Part shown: one piece after another, positions 1 to 11,616 of the stretch
How the letters are laid out: each line of letters starts with the position of its first letter
How positions within the stretch are numbered: position 1 is the first letter of the stretch
Assembly (NCBI GenBank): GCA_028671895.1
Contig: CM053806.1
Location: forward strand, 19,975,001 to 20,039,000
Direction: 5' to 3'
Length of the DNA stretch: 64,000 bases
Source of the DNA: Oenanthe sinensis
Lineage: Eukaryota > Streptophyta > Magnoliopsida > Apiales > Apiaceae
Program-made: the position numbers and the translations under genes
Notes under the pieces: model-generated
What the model was told of the DNA's origin: nothing
What the model saw: only the letters and a program-made list of their open reading frames with translations
The model's database searches: none

Positions 1-132
1 TAATTTTTAAAAGACTATCAATCATCAAGAATTCGTATTAAAATTTTATTTTTTGAAATTTATTTTTTATTCGAATTGATTTGAATTTTTAAGAAATTAA
101 TTATTTCTTGAGATTTAAAATTCTTCACAACC

Positions 133-2633
133 ATGAGTACCCAAAAAATCAGCAGTATCAAAATCCCGGCCTTTGATAAAAATGAATACATCTTATGGAA
201 GAAGAAGATGTCCATTTTCATTAAAACTTCAAATTCTCAATACATGGGAATTTTAGAAAATGGACCCTATGTATCTCAGAAGCTAACACCGGAAACGGTT
301 TCAGAAGACGGCGAACGGATTCCGCAAGAATTTACCCCAAAGGAACCTTCAGAGTTTACTGACACTGATAAAGAAAGAGTTGCATGGGACAACCATCTTC
401 GATGCATTCTGATGGATTCTCTGGACACAACAATGCTAAATCAAGTGATTAATTGCACCAGTGCCAAACAGATGTGAGATACGATTGATCTGCTGATGGA
501 AGGTACAACAGAAGTGAAGGAGAACAGACTAGATATTCTTACTTCCCAATACGAAGCTTTCAAGTCACTACCAGATGAAAGTATCACTCAAGTCTTTGAG
601 AGGTACAACAAATTATTGAATGACTTGTCACTGCATGGGAAGGCCTACTCACGTAGGGAGATCAATAGAAAGTTTATGTTGACACTGCCAACACATCTTG
701 AACATAAAATCTCTACTATCAGGGAAAGAAGCGACATAAATGATATGTCTATCGAAATCCTTTATGAGAAGCTCAAGAATCATGAAATGGAACAAGAGCA
801 AAGATAGATCATTTATGGTTCAGGAACAGTAGACAGTAAGAATACAGCCTTATTAAAAACAACAACTCTTGTAGCTAAAGATCTTGCTACAACAGAGACC
901 AGCACAATAAAACCTGCAGTTGAAAAAGAAGAAATTCTGGAAGCTGAATTTTCAGAGAATGATCAAGCAGGTAATGAAGACGACTTCTATTCAATGGAAG
1001 AACTTGAACAATTGGAAAATAAGACAATGGCCTATATGACAGGAAAATTTAAGAACCTCAGGTTTAGACGGAACCCTAAGTATAAATTCAAGAGTAACTC
1101 TAGTTACAGTGGTTTCAGTTTCAGAAATAGCAATCGAGGTGGATCTCTTTAGGGTCTTACAGTAAAGGAGGTTATAAGATGGGGATGATAGATCGCAGTA
1201 AGTTCAAGTGCTACAACTGTGATGAACCCGGGCATTTTGCAACAGAATATCGGAAGCTGAAGCAAGTGAAAGAAAGGAAGGAGTCATATGATGAACTCAA
1301 GTATAAATATGATTCACTGGTGAAGAAGCATCAGGGAAGAGCTTATATAGTTGAAGGAAAGAGCTGGGATGATTCAGACAACGATGAAGAAGAGACTTAT
1401 GAAAATATTGCTTTAATGGCAGACTCTTCAGAGGCATCCCCTCAATCATCGAAGGTATCATTTCTTTCCTCCGTTGACATGTCTAATTCTGAATATAAGA
1501 AAACTGTAAAAGATCTCAGTATAGAAATGTTTAACATACATACAAGCATGCTAGCATCTGAAGAAGAGAATGCTAAACTAGTTCTAAAGAATAAAATGCT
1601 AGAATCTAGAAATGAAGAACTAGAGCTTGAATGTCTTAACCTAGAAGATCTTATACAGAAAATAGAATACCTTCAGAATAGAGATAAATGCAACCAGGAA
1701 GTAGAGAATGCGCTTAGGAATAAGATTTATGAGTTAGAGTTGAAACTTCAAGCTTATAAGAAATCTGCAAATCTTGTAAATGAGGCTATAGATAAGCAGG
1801 TCATAGGTCAGAAAATTGGAATAGGATTTGACTATGACAAAAAGGCAGGAAAGATGCATGTTGAATCAATTGCCGAGGAAAGTCCTGTGAAGCAAGATAT
1901 TCCGCATGTATTAAAAAATGTAACCAAGCCCCTATATAAGAAGTTTATCATACAACCCCTAGATGAAGAGTAAATCTTAATGAAAGAAGAAATCCTTGTT
2001 GAGGATCAAAAGAAGAAAGAGGAAGAAGATAAACAAAAATTGCCTAAGAAATCTGTGAAAATTGTAGAACCTAAGAAACAGATTAAAAGTGAATTAGGCA
2101 ACAAAAATGAAAAAGTGAAAGCGAACATAATTGGCAAAATAGGTGTTAACAAGAAAAATGATTATGCCTATTCTCTCAAAGCTATTAGAAAAGTTTGCAA
2201 TAATTATAATTCTACCGGTCATCTTACGCATGCATGTAAAAAGATAAAAGTAGTAAAAGAATAAACTTCTAATATGCCTGCCAAGCCTGCCATGTCTATC
2301 CCTCATCAACCATGCGGTAAAGTAGGATGCATGCCATGTGCTTTCAATATCATGTCTGCATATATAAACTTGATGAACACATCATCCAGTACTTGTATTA
2401 ACACAGATGTGAACATGACTAAAAAGCATGTTAGGGCAAAGACTGCTAGTCCTCCTAAGTCTAGGAAGGAAGCCCCTGTCCCTAAGCCTAAAGACACTTC
2501 TGTCAAGGCTAAACCAAAGGGCAAGGGCATAGTCGATGAGAAAGACAAGGATCAGAAAAGTTCTGCAGCTAAATTTGTTTATTCAACTAAACCTTTTGGA
2601 CCTAATCAAGTTTGTGTACTAAAGAAAAAGTAA
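133..2633 (+). pseudogene. Copia-1 gag (capsid/nucleocapsid), decayed
   Basis: Gag forms the particle that packages the element RNA. The start at 133 follows an AT-rich leader and opens MSTQKISSIKIPAFDKNEY, typical of the Copia gag N-terminus (a core ending in SYxxWKxxM-like residues). In-frame stops fall at 475-477 (TGA where a Trp codon is expected), 805-807 (TAG) and 1150-1152 (TAG), followed by a frame change at about 1,160. From 1,179 a zinc knuckle CYNCDEPGHFATEY has lost its last Cys to Tyr. It is followed by a Lys/Glu-rich coiled-coil stretch with SYDELKYKYDSLVKKHQG and YIVEGKSWDDSDND. A second knuckle near 2,190-2,235 has also lost a Cys to Tyr. At about 2,310 a Cys-rich stretch (CGKVGCMPCAFN) precedes the protease and is shared with Copia-2. 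Confidence 0.85.
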
Positions 2634-5600
2634 TCTATCTGTGGATGCAGGGTATAACAAAGAACAAGCGTGTCATGTGGATTCTCGATAGCGGTTGTTC
2701 TAGGCATATGACTGGTGATAAGGCCCTGCTATCAGATATGATTGAGAAAGATGGCCCGATAGTGACCTTTGGAGATAACAGCAAGGGATTCACAATGGGA
2801 TATGACAATCTGGAAATTGTAAATGTTATCATAGAAAATATCTCTCTTGTGGATGGATTAAAGCACAACCTTCTAAGTATCAGTCAGTTTACTGATAAGG
2901 GCTACAAAGTTACTTTTGAAAAAGAAAGATGTGCAATCCAAAACAGGAAAGATGCGAAGCTTGCTCTTCAAGGAGTGAGAAAGGGAAATCTCTTTGTGGC
3001 TGACTTATTCTCTGCAAGCAAAGGCGAAGCTCAATGTTCTACAGCAAAGATTCAACAGAGGACAGTTGGTTATGGCACAAGAAACTTCCACACTTAAACT
3101 TTAAAGCAATGAACTCTTTAGTAAAGAGGGAATTGGTTAGAGGCTTACCTGAGATGGAATTCTGTCAAGATGGTTTGTGTGAAGCATGTGAAAAAGGGAA
3201 GTCAAAGAAAGCATCTCACCGAAGCAAAGACTCTTCAGACATTACTGAACTACTACAACTTTTGCATATGGATTTATTTGGCCCAGTAAATGTCTTGTCT
3301 ATGTCAAGGAAGAGATATGCACTGGTAATTGTAGATGAATACTTTAAGAACACGTGGGTGTTGTTTCTAGCCTCAAAGGATGAAGCCCCCTCAAACAATC
3401 ATTGATCACATAAAGAAGATAGAGGTAGAAGCTGGTTTGCCTATCAGAAAAATAAGGTCTGACAATGGAACATTATTCAGAAATATAACCATGAATGAAT
3501 TCTGTGTTGAAAAAGGGATTTCAAGATAATACTCAGCACCCAGAACTCCACAACAAAATGGAGTAGTAGAAAGAAAGAACAGAACTTTGGTTGAAGAAGC
3601 AAGAACAATGCTGAATGAAGCTAAGTTACCTTTATACTTTTGGGCTGAAGCAGTCAACACAGTTTGCTACACTCAGAATCGTACCTTGATTAGTAAAGAT
3701 CATGACAAGACTCCGTACGAGATAATGGCAAACAAGAAAGCAACACTGAAACACTTTCATGTGTTTGGAGTAAAGTGCTTTGTATTGAAAGATGATGAGC
3801 ATCTAGGAAAGTTCGAATCCAAGGCTCATGAAGGCATATTTCTTGGATACTCTCTAGAATCTAAGGCGTACAGGGTTTATGTGATTGAACACAAGAAGGT
3901 CATTGAAAGCATGAATGTAACTTTTGATGATCTCCAGCTCCCAAGTCTACAAAGAACAGAACACACTGAAACTCTGCAGTTTGAAAATATGAACTCAGAT
4001 GAAGGTGAAATGGAACCTGAAGCTGCAACAGAAAATCAAGCACCAAATGAGAATATCAACAATGATGATTCTGACCCTAGTAGTGGAAATAGTGGAAGAC
4101 TCACAGAAACTACTAGTAGTGCAGAGAATCTTATTCTCAACCAAGCAGCAGCTCATGGGGAGCAACTGAAGGATCTACTAGCAGGACTCAGCACTTCAAT
4201 GATAATCAAGTTGAATCATCTAGGGCAAATATGCCTAGACATAGGGTGTGGAGTAGAGATCACCCCTTTGAGTTGATTCTAGGAGATCCAGATGCTGGAG
4301 TTCAAAATAGACGTACTTCTCAGAATGAATGTTTATTATCTGGTTTTCTCTTTGAAATAGAGCCAAAGAAAGTAGAAGAAGCACTAGAAGATCCAGATTG
4401 GGTCATTGCTATGCAAGAAGAACTCAATCAATTTGACAGACAAAAAGTCTGGAAGCTGGTACCCAGGCCAAAGAACAAGTCTATAATTGGCACAAAGTGG
4501 GTATTCAGAAATAAACTGGACGAAGATGGCATTGTTACGAGGAACAAAGCCAGACTGGTTGCTAAAGGTTATTCCCAAGAAGAAGGAATAAATTATAATG
4601 AAACGTATGCACCAGTGGCAAGACTTGAAGCTATCAGGATATTTCTGGCATTCGCAGCACACTCCAATTTTAAAGTATATCAAATGGATGTGAATAATGC
4701 ATTCCTGAATGGAGAGCTTGAAGAAGAAGTGTATGTGGAACAACCCCCCAGAGTTTGAAGATCCAGAATTTGCAGATTTTGTATACTTTCTCTTCAAGGC
4801 ACTCTATGGCTTAAAGCAAGCACCTCAGACATGGTATGACACTCTATCTATAATCTTACTTGAAAATGGTTTTACTAGAGGTGTCATAGACAAGAATCTG
4901 TTTCATAAAATGCATAAAAATGACATGATATTAGTACATGTATATGTAGATGACATTATATTTGGTTCTACTAACGATCAGTTGTGTAGTAGATTTGCTA
5001 AGCTAATGCAGAGTAGGTATAAAATGAGCATAATGAGAGAGCTGAATTACTTCCTTGGACTCCAAGTAAGCCAAAGAAAAGATGGAATCTTCATTTTCCA
5101 GACCAAGTACATCAAAGATCTATCGAAGAAGTATGGTCTTGAAGATGCATCAACAACCAAAACCCCTATAGCAACTGCCACTAAGCTTGATCAAGATGAA
5201 CTTGGTAAGAAGGTAGACATCACAAGCTACAGAGGTATGATCGGTTCATTACTTTACTTAACTGCAAGTAGGCCAGATATTATGTTTTCTACATGCTTGT
5301 GTGCTAGGTTTCAGTCTAACCCTAAAGAATCACATCTTATAGCTGTTAAACGGAATTTTAGGTATCTTAAGGGAAGTCTGAATCTTGGAATTTAGTACCC
5401 TAAAGATACAGATTTTGACCTTATTGGCTATACAGATTCTGATTATGCAGGTTGTAAGATTGATAGAAAAAGTACATCAGGGAGTTGTCAATTCCTTGGT
5501 AGAAGATTGGTGTCCTGGTATAGCAAGAAGCAACACTCAGTTGCAATGCCAACAGTTGAAGCTGAATATGTTGCTGCTGGAAGTTGTTATGCACAAATTC

Positions 5601-5890
5601 TGTGGATAAGGAACCAACTTCAAGACTATGGACTGTTGCTGAACAAAATTCCAATATTCTGTGACAACACAAGTGCTATAGCCATCACAAACAATCCTAT
5701 TCAACATTCAAGGACCAAGCACATTGATATCAGGTATCATTTCATAATAGAGCATGTCATGAATGGTACTGTAGAGTTACATTTTGTATCTACAGAGCAG
5801 CAAATTGCAGACATCTTCATTAAACCACTGGATGAAATCACTTTCACTAGACTGGTTTGTGAATTTGGGATGTTAAATTCTACTAACTAA
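2612..5890 (+). pseudogene. Copia-1 pol: protease-integrase-RT-RNase H, decayed
   Basis: This is the Copia polyprotein that cleaves itself, copies the RNA and integrates the cDNA. The protease motif WILDSGCSRHMTGDK lies near 2,680. The GAG-pre-integrase zinc finger follows at about 3,070-3,200 (LWHKK.PHLNF...CEACEKGK). The integrase core follows with HMDLFGPV, IRSDNGT (about 3,455) and NGVVERKNR (about 3,560). The RT begins near 4,440 (VWKLVPRPKNKSIIGTKWVF). YVDDIIFGST near 4,946 is intact. RNase H (TVEAEYVAAGSCYAQILW) ends at 5,890. Breaks include a frame change near 3,050-3,100, another near 3,400, a stop near 3,525, a frame change near 4,240, a break after QPPRV at 4,758 and a TAG at 5,393-5,395. 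The catalytic signatures survive better than the frame does, as expected of a once-functional copy. Confidence 0.9.
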
Positions 5891-7198
5891 TAAGTTAGTA
5901 ATCAAAAGCTGCAATTTGAAGCTGATAAATTCACTAGATTAATTTCAATATTTTTAGGACTCGTGAATTTATTTACCAAATTATTTTCCAGTTCCTAGTA
6001 TTTTAAATTAGATAAATATTTTGTGCGTACATGCTAAATTATTCTGTTATTTATTTAATTTTGATCCTAGAAAATATTTAAGTGCTTGTATTTAATTGAT
6101 AAATTCTTGGCACTCACATATTTTAATATTATTTGAAATTATTTGAAATAAAAAGGATGAATATTTATATTTATTCTTATATTTAAATAAAAGTAAAATA
6201 ATAAGAAGCATAATTTATTTATGATAATAATTTTAACAATTAATGTAATTATTGTTGTTAATAAATATTTTGTGAAATAATACTTGTGAGTAATTAAGTA
6301 TCATTAATTAATTATACAAATTATTCATAAATATTATTTAATCAAAAGTAAAAAAATCTAGGATCACTTGAATTGTTTTAAGTACGTAGTGGCGCTTAAA
6401 ATGTTTAGTGGTGTCTATACAGTAGTTTGACTGTATAGGCGCAACATAAGCTAAAACAGGTACTTAGAATAATTCTGATAATCTTGTAGAGTTTGTTGCG
6501 CCTACACAGTGTCACAACTGTAAAGACGCAACAAAATACTTGTCTTTTTGCTAATAGATTTTGTGGCGCTAGGCCTTTATGTGGCGCCAACACAGTGAAT
6601 ACACTGTGAAGGCACAACATAAATAAGCCTAGTTCTTTGTTGCGGTTAAATGTTTTGTGGGCGCCTTCACAGTGCAAGCACTGTGTAGGCGCAACAAAAG
6701 CACTTGATCAAAATTTTTCTATGTATGTGTCTCCTATTAATAGTAGTGTAACATTTGTGTTTCATTCTATTTTAGTGGCGATACATACAACTAATACTCT
6801 GTGTAAAGACACCTTAAGCGCAAGAAAATTTCTCAGATCTACAAATTTTAATCGACATAACCAAGTCAATTATTATCCATTTTTTAATCCGAGACCAGAT
6901 TTGTGAACCCCACAGTCATATCTATCATTTGCAAGTGGTCCCTTTGATTGTGGTCAAGTATCTAAAATACTCAATTTCTCAAATCTCGAACTGATTGGCT
7001 AGGGTTATCAAGTTTTAAATCAATTAAAAATTGTAATTAAATTAAATGTGTGCCTAAAATTACTAGGAGTCCATTCAATATTTATTTTACGAAAATCCAA
7101 GTAATTTTTTAATATTAGGGTTTTAGTCTATTATTTTTAATTAATACAATTTTAATTAGTAATTTTATTTCATAAAAATTATCTTTCATTTTGATTAA
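5891..7198 (+). other. Spacer between Copia-1 RNase H and env-like ORF
   Basis: This is about 1.3 kb without a convincing ORF. The first half is AT-rich, and 6,385-6,700 holds the hairpin array described separately. The rest is AT-rich leader for the next ORF. In Sireviruses the third ORF must be expressed across such a spacer; the mechanism cannot be read from the sequence. Confidence 0.6.
6404..6700. repeat. Array of four hairpins in the Copia-1 spacer
   Basis: Four imperfect inverted repeats share one consensus: a left arm like TTTGTTGCGCCTACACAGTG and a right arm like CACTGTGTAGGCGCAACAAA. Arms sit at 6,404-6,423/6,429-6,449, 6,492-6,510/6,516-6,535, 6,576-6,597/6,603-6,624 and 6,653-6,675/6,680-6,700, with loops of about 4-5 bases. 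Each stem is about 20 bp. They are much more GC-rich than the AT-rich surroundings. The same unit recurs in this element's own LTR. Confidence 0.9.
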
Positions 7199-10100
7199 AT
7201 GGTAGGTCATTTTGAGATTAAAAAGACTAATTATTTATCCATTTTAGTAGATAATTGGACTGAAGCAAGGGAGTTAGGTAACTGGGCTAGGTTTCTAAAT
7301 GAACATTCTTTAGTCTGGTATGCACTAACAACTTTTGTTCCTTTGAATAGAAATTTGTTAAGACAATTATACAGGTCTGCTCAGGACACATCTGCAGATG
7401 AAATCTCATCTTTTACTTGCAAAATTCAGAGAAAGAAGGTGCGAATAACTGAGAATGACATCAATAGAGCACTTCAATTGCCAACTGAAGATTTTGAAGC
7501 TGAGCCACCTCAAGCAGACTTAAACAATTTCTTCATGTTCATGCACTCCACTAGAGTGAACAATAATCTTCCAAAGAAGATTTACAAGAACTACCTACCC
7601 AAGGAATGAAACCTATTTTTCAACATCCTGTCTCATGGTTTTGCACCAAAGAGAGGTGGCTTCCATGGAATTACACAATTCAACAAAGTGGTTGGGTATG
7701 CAGTGACTTCTGGGTCCAGAATAAATTTTGAAAAGTTAATCATGACAGAGATTCTCAAGAACCAGGCAAATATGGAAAACTTCTGTCTTTATCCTAGATT
7801 TTTACAGCTAGTGTTGAATCAAGTGCTGAGAGCTGATCAATTACAAGGGTTTCAGAAAAGTCAATTGGAAGAGTCACCCTTTCTACAGTTCAAGACAATC
7901 TTATTGCTATAAAATGAGGCTGACTATCCTAACAAGTATAATCATGCTCCAATGAGTGATCCTATCAGAGATTACTTTGCTCTTCTTAGACAGGTTGATG
8001 ATGAAGAAGAAGAAGAAGAAGCTGCATCTGAAGCAGAAAAAGAAGCAATCTCTGAAGAGGACCATGTATCTGAAACTGATAAATCAATAAATGAAAATTC
8101 AAAAGAACATTCATCTCAAAAGGAGAATAAAGCTGAAATATCAGTTGACTCAGGAAGCAAAGCAGCAACTGAAGAAGAAGAACCAGACACTGAAAAAGAA
8201 GATGAAAGTATGGAAGAAGCTGATTCTGAACATGAGCAAGAACCAATTCCTGAAGAAGAAGAAATGAATAGCCCTGAAAATCCAACAGAGGAGGAAAATG
8301 TTGAGGACAAAGTGGAAGAGGATCAGACTATAGAGGTGTACATCCCTATCATTTCTGATGAACAAATGGATGAAGATACACTTCTTGACTTTGACTTTTC
8401 TACTTTTCTAATAGAACATTTTGTCACAATATCTCCTACTGAGCCTGAAACGGAAATGCACACACTAGAGCCCTCAGTGGCCATCGAAGCTGGCAATGAA
8501 CTTGGTCAAAACCAACCAGTTCTAACCACTGCCAAAGAATAACAAACACTTCCTTCATCTCCCAAAACCAGAAAAAGAACCAATGATTTAGATGATAGGA
8601 GTGTGTCCCTACCGAATCAGGAAATAATTGAAATATCCCCTATAGCTCTGCCCTCTCGAAAACGTCGTAAAATGAATTTTAAACCTAGGGCAACTGTGAG
8701 CCAGGAACCTGATTCTCCAATCTCTGACAACATTATTTTTCTTCGTAACCTCAATTCTGAAATTTGATAAAATCCTGAAAGGTACGGGAACAAAGATTGT
8801 AACAATATCCGCTACTTCAGTAGCTAGTACTGTTTTGATTGATCCAATTTAGAACCTGTCTTCACAGACAGTAGGGGGCATCACTGACTCTCACGAGCCA
8901 TTCATTACATTGTCGAAGTGGGTGAAATGAAAAGGCAACTCTCCCATAGACTTAACATCTCCAGATTCTATTCAGGATGTTTTCCCTCCCCAAGTGGGTG
9001 AAATGAAAAGGCAACTCTCCCATAGAAGGGAAGAGGTCTCCATTCAAGGAGTAGCTGTGTCAACAGCATCACCACTTCAAGTGGAAGTGCCTTCACAGGC
9101 ATCGCGGGGCACCACAGGCTCTCATTTGTCAATCACTACATTGCCTGAGGTGGTGACTCCCCTGGAAATTCAAAATCAGCTCCTACAACGGAGGTCCTCC
9201 CCACCTTTACAGGTCAGGTGGAGGGACAACACACCCATAAAAGGGATGTGGACTCTATTAATAGAGTATCTGCTGCTTCGGTAGTAGAACCTGTTCAGGG
9301 TGTCTCTGAACAGGTAATGCCTTCAGTTGGCATCACGGATTCTATAAATGTGCCAATCATTACAGAATCCACAGTGTTGACCACACTGGGTCTCAAACCC
9401 CCAGTTCTTGAAAAAGGAGTTCTCCCCACCCAGAGTGGTCTGGCGGAGAGGCAACCTACCCATAGAAGGGATATGGATTTTAATGCAGGTACAGAAGATC
9501 TCAATGCTATCATGGAAATGAATGAAACACTTCACCTTGGTGATATTTTATTCCCTAACCCTGAACAGTCGAGTGTGAGTGTTGAGGGTCGTGCTCAAAC
9601 AGTTACAGTGAGGAGTGAGACACCCACAAGCCAAATAAACACCCCACACAATGCACACACAGCACACAACCAAAGGATTTTAAATCTGGAGGCCCAAGTA
9701 ACAGAAATTCATTACTCAATCAGAATGATCTTTGAAGTGCAAGAGCAGCAGCACAATGAAATGAAAGAAATCAAAGATTTAGTCCATCAACTGCTGGCTC
9801 AGAAAGTTCCTATTTCTACTCAATCAACTTCAACAGCTCAGATTACTCCGGTCAGAAGGGAGGATAACCCAACTGAGGGGGAGAAATTAGAACAAGAAAA
9901 AGTTGGAGCTGAAATGATCATGGAATACATAACTCAGGGGGAGTCAGATATTTTCTACAGACCAGGAGTGAGGTAACTTGAAGAAGGAGAAATATTTGAG
10001 CCTTATGTGCCATTGGATATTCCAACTGAAATTGAAATAGAGGAAACAACAAAGACTGCAGAAATATATGTTGAAGAGGAGTTTGCAGAAGAACATGCTT

Positions 10101-11380
10101 TTGATAATGACTGTCTTTTGGTTGGTGTAGACGACGTTGTTACTCAAGACATAGTTCAGGCTCAAGACTTAATGAAGAGAAAGTGGAAGAGATTACAACA
10201 CACAATAGAAAGAAGAATCGAAATTAAGGACATAGAAGCTAAAGTTGGTCCTGATTGGGATGAAACAAGGAGTCTATTGAAGAAGAAAGAGTTATCTCTT
10301 ACATAGAAGAAAGACAGAGAAGTCCTTGATCTCTTCAGAATCATGAGGGAAAGATTTGAAGATGTTCATGAATTCTATGCTATGCTATCAGAATAAATAA
10401 CAAGTGTGTTAGTAAGTGTGTTCAAGAATGGATGAAAAATGTTCATAAATTCAACATCATTGGGGTCAAAGATTTCGTCGACAAAAAGTTTTGAAAAGAT
10501 GAATATTGTGGAGTTATATGTGCTGAAGAGGAAAGTCATCTTTGGTGGGCGTAAAACAAATGAGATACTGAGAGATCTAATTGAGAAGAAGATAATAGAG
10601 ATCGGTGTCGAAGCAGTTGAAAAGCCTCCGGTGGTCAAGTACTACAAAGCAACAACACTTTATAACTTAAACTTGTCAGATGAATGTCTGGATTCAAGCC
10701 ATGTAATGTTCATGCAGTATGTAGAAGGGAGACTTAGAAGCAAGAAGAATAAAATAGAAGAAGATCTAAAGACTGCTAAGTTGATCTACGCATTCAGGTT
10801 GAACAGAGCAATTAAAACATCAGGGAGATACCTAATGGAAATGACCAGATATTACCAAGAACCAGTGTATGTGAGAAGAGAGGATGACACAGAGGTACTT
10901 GAAACCATAAGAGATTCTGAACCTTGCATTCAGACGAAAGCAAATGGAACAAAACACTTCCTATTCAAGAAGGATGAAGTGGATAAGAAAAAGTATTTAT
11001 CAAAACTAAAGAGAAACAATTATGAAACTATCTGAAAAGTCTTTTCAAGGGTAAAGAGATCCACTGCCAAATCAGACAAGAAGGATTTGAGGATGATTCC
11101 AGATGTTCTGATAGAGACTCTGGCAGAAGAGTCGATGCATAACACTGACCGAGTAAAAGGCTTTCCAAAGAGGATAACAATGTTCGTGTTTTCAAAGAGA
11201 CAATCTCTGACCTCCGAGTCAATCTCCAAGACAAACTCAACCACTTTTCTCATTGAAGTTTTGAAGAAGTTAGAAGAACCACCTCCAGTCAATACTCTTG
11301 AAGTGGAAGCTAGAGATTTAGTGAAGGCAGGGTTGGAGCAGAAGGAAGAAGAGCTGAGAAAGCATTACTCCGAAATATGA
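7199..11380 (+). pseudogene. Copia-1 env-like third ORF, decayed
   Basis: An essentially single reading frame of about 1,390 codons is broken by stops at 7,607-7,609 (TGA), 7,910-7,912, 8,540-8,542, 9,974-9,976, 10,304-10,306 and 11,033-11,035, and by a frame gap at about 8,765-9,215. The N-terminal 250 residues form a predicted globular domain containing RINFEKLIMTEIL and YPRFLQLVLNQVL, matched in spirit by the other env-like ORFs here. A very acidic Glu/Ser-rich region (about 7,990-8,350) follows, then Pro/Ser/Thr-rich internal repeats (8,800-9,480), a coiled coil near 9,680-9,800, and a basic C-terminus with RVKGFPKR. I see no clear signal peptide or transmembrane segment, so 'env-like' describes position only. 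It resembles the plant transposon-protein/Sirevirus ORF families. Function is unknown. Confidence 0.75.
8800..9480 (+). repeat. Degenerate tandem repeats inside the Copia-1 env-like ORF
   Basis: A stretch including GGCAACTCTCCCATAGA occurs at about 8,918-8,951 and again at 8,993-9,026. Weaker matches (GGGACAACACACCCATAAAA and GGCAACCTACCCATAGAAGG) lie near 9,221 and 9,450. Between them a second motif (a CTTCACAG..GCATC... then CATTACA phrase) also recurs. The unit is roughly 200 bp with internal shorter duplications. It explains the frame loss here, since repeat slippage alters length. Confidence 0.7.
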
Positions 11381-11603
11381 TCTAAAAACAGGTAAGACAC
11401 AGTACAAAGAATCAGAAGATCATAGAATTACTTGTTCAGTCTAGAGGAACAAACTTCTATTGTACTCAAAGAAATCTAGAAATGTAAAATCTAATCCAGA
11501 ATGTAACTAATATTATTTACTGTCTTTATGCACTTTATTTTTTCTTGTAAGTATCAGTTGAGTTATCCTCTCACAGGATTTGCTTTTCGAACTCTAAAAA
11601 ATA
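11381..11603 (+). other. Noncoding stretch between env-like ORF and polypurine tract
   Basis: About 220 bases of AT-rich sequence follow the TGA at 11,378-11,380 and lead to the polypurine tract. I see no gene in it. Confidence 0.6.
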
Positions 11604-11616
11604 AATAGGGGGAGAT
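11604..11616 (+). other. Polypurine tract of Copia-1
   Basis: AATAGGGGGAGAT immediately precedes the LTR start TGTAAAG. This is the usual Copia plus-strand primer site, and the same motif precedes the LTRs of Copia-3 and Copia-4. Confidence 0.85.
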
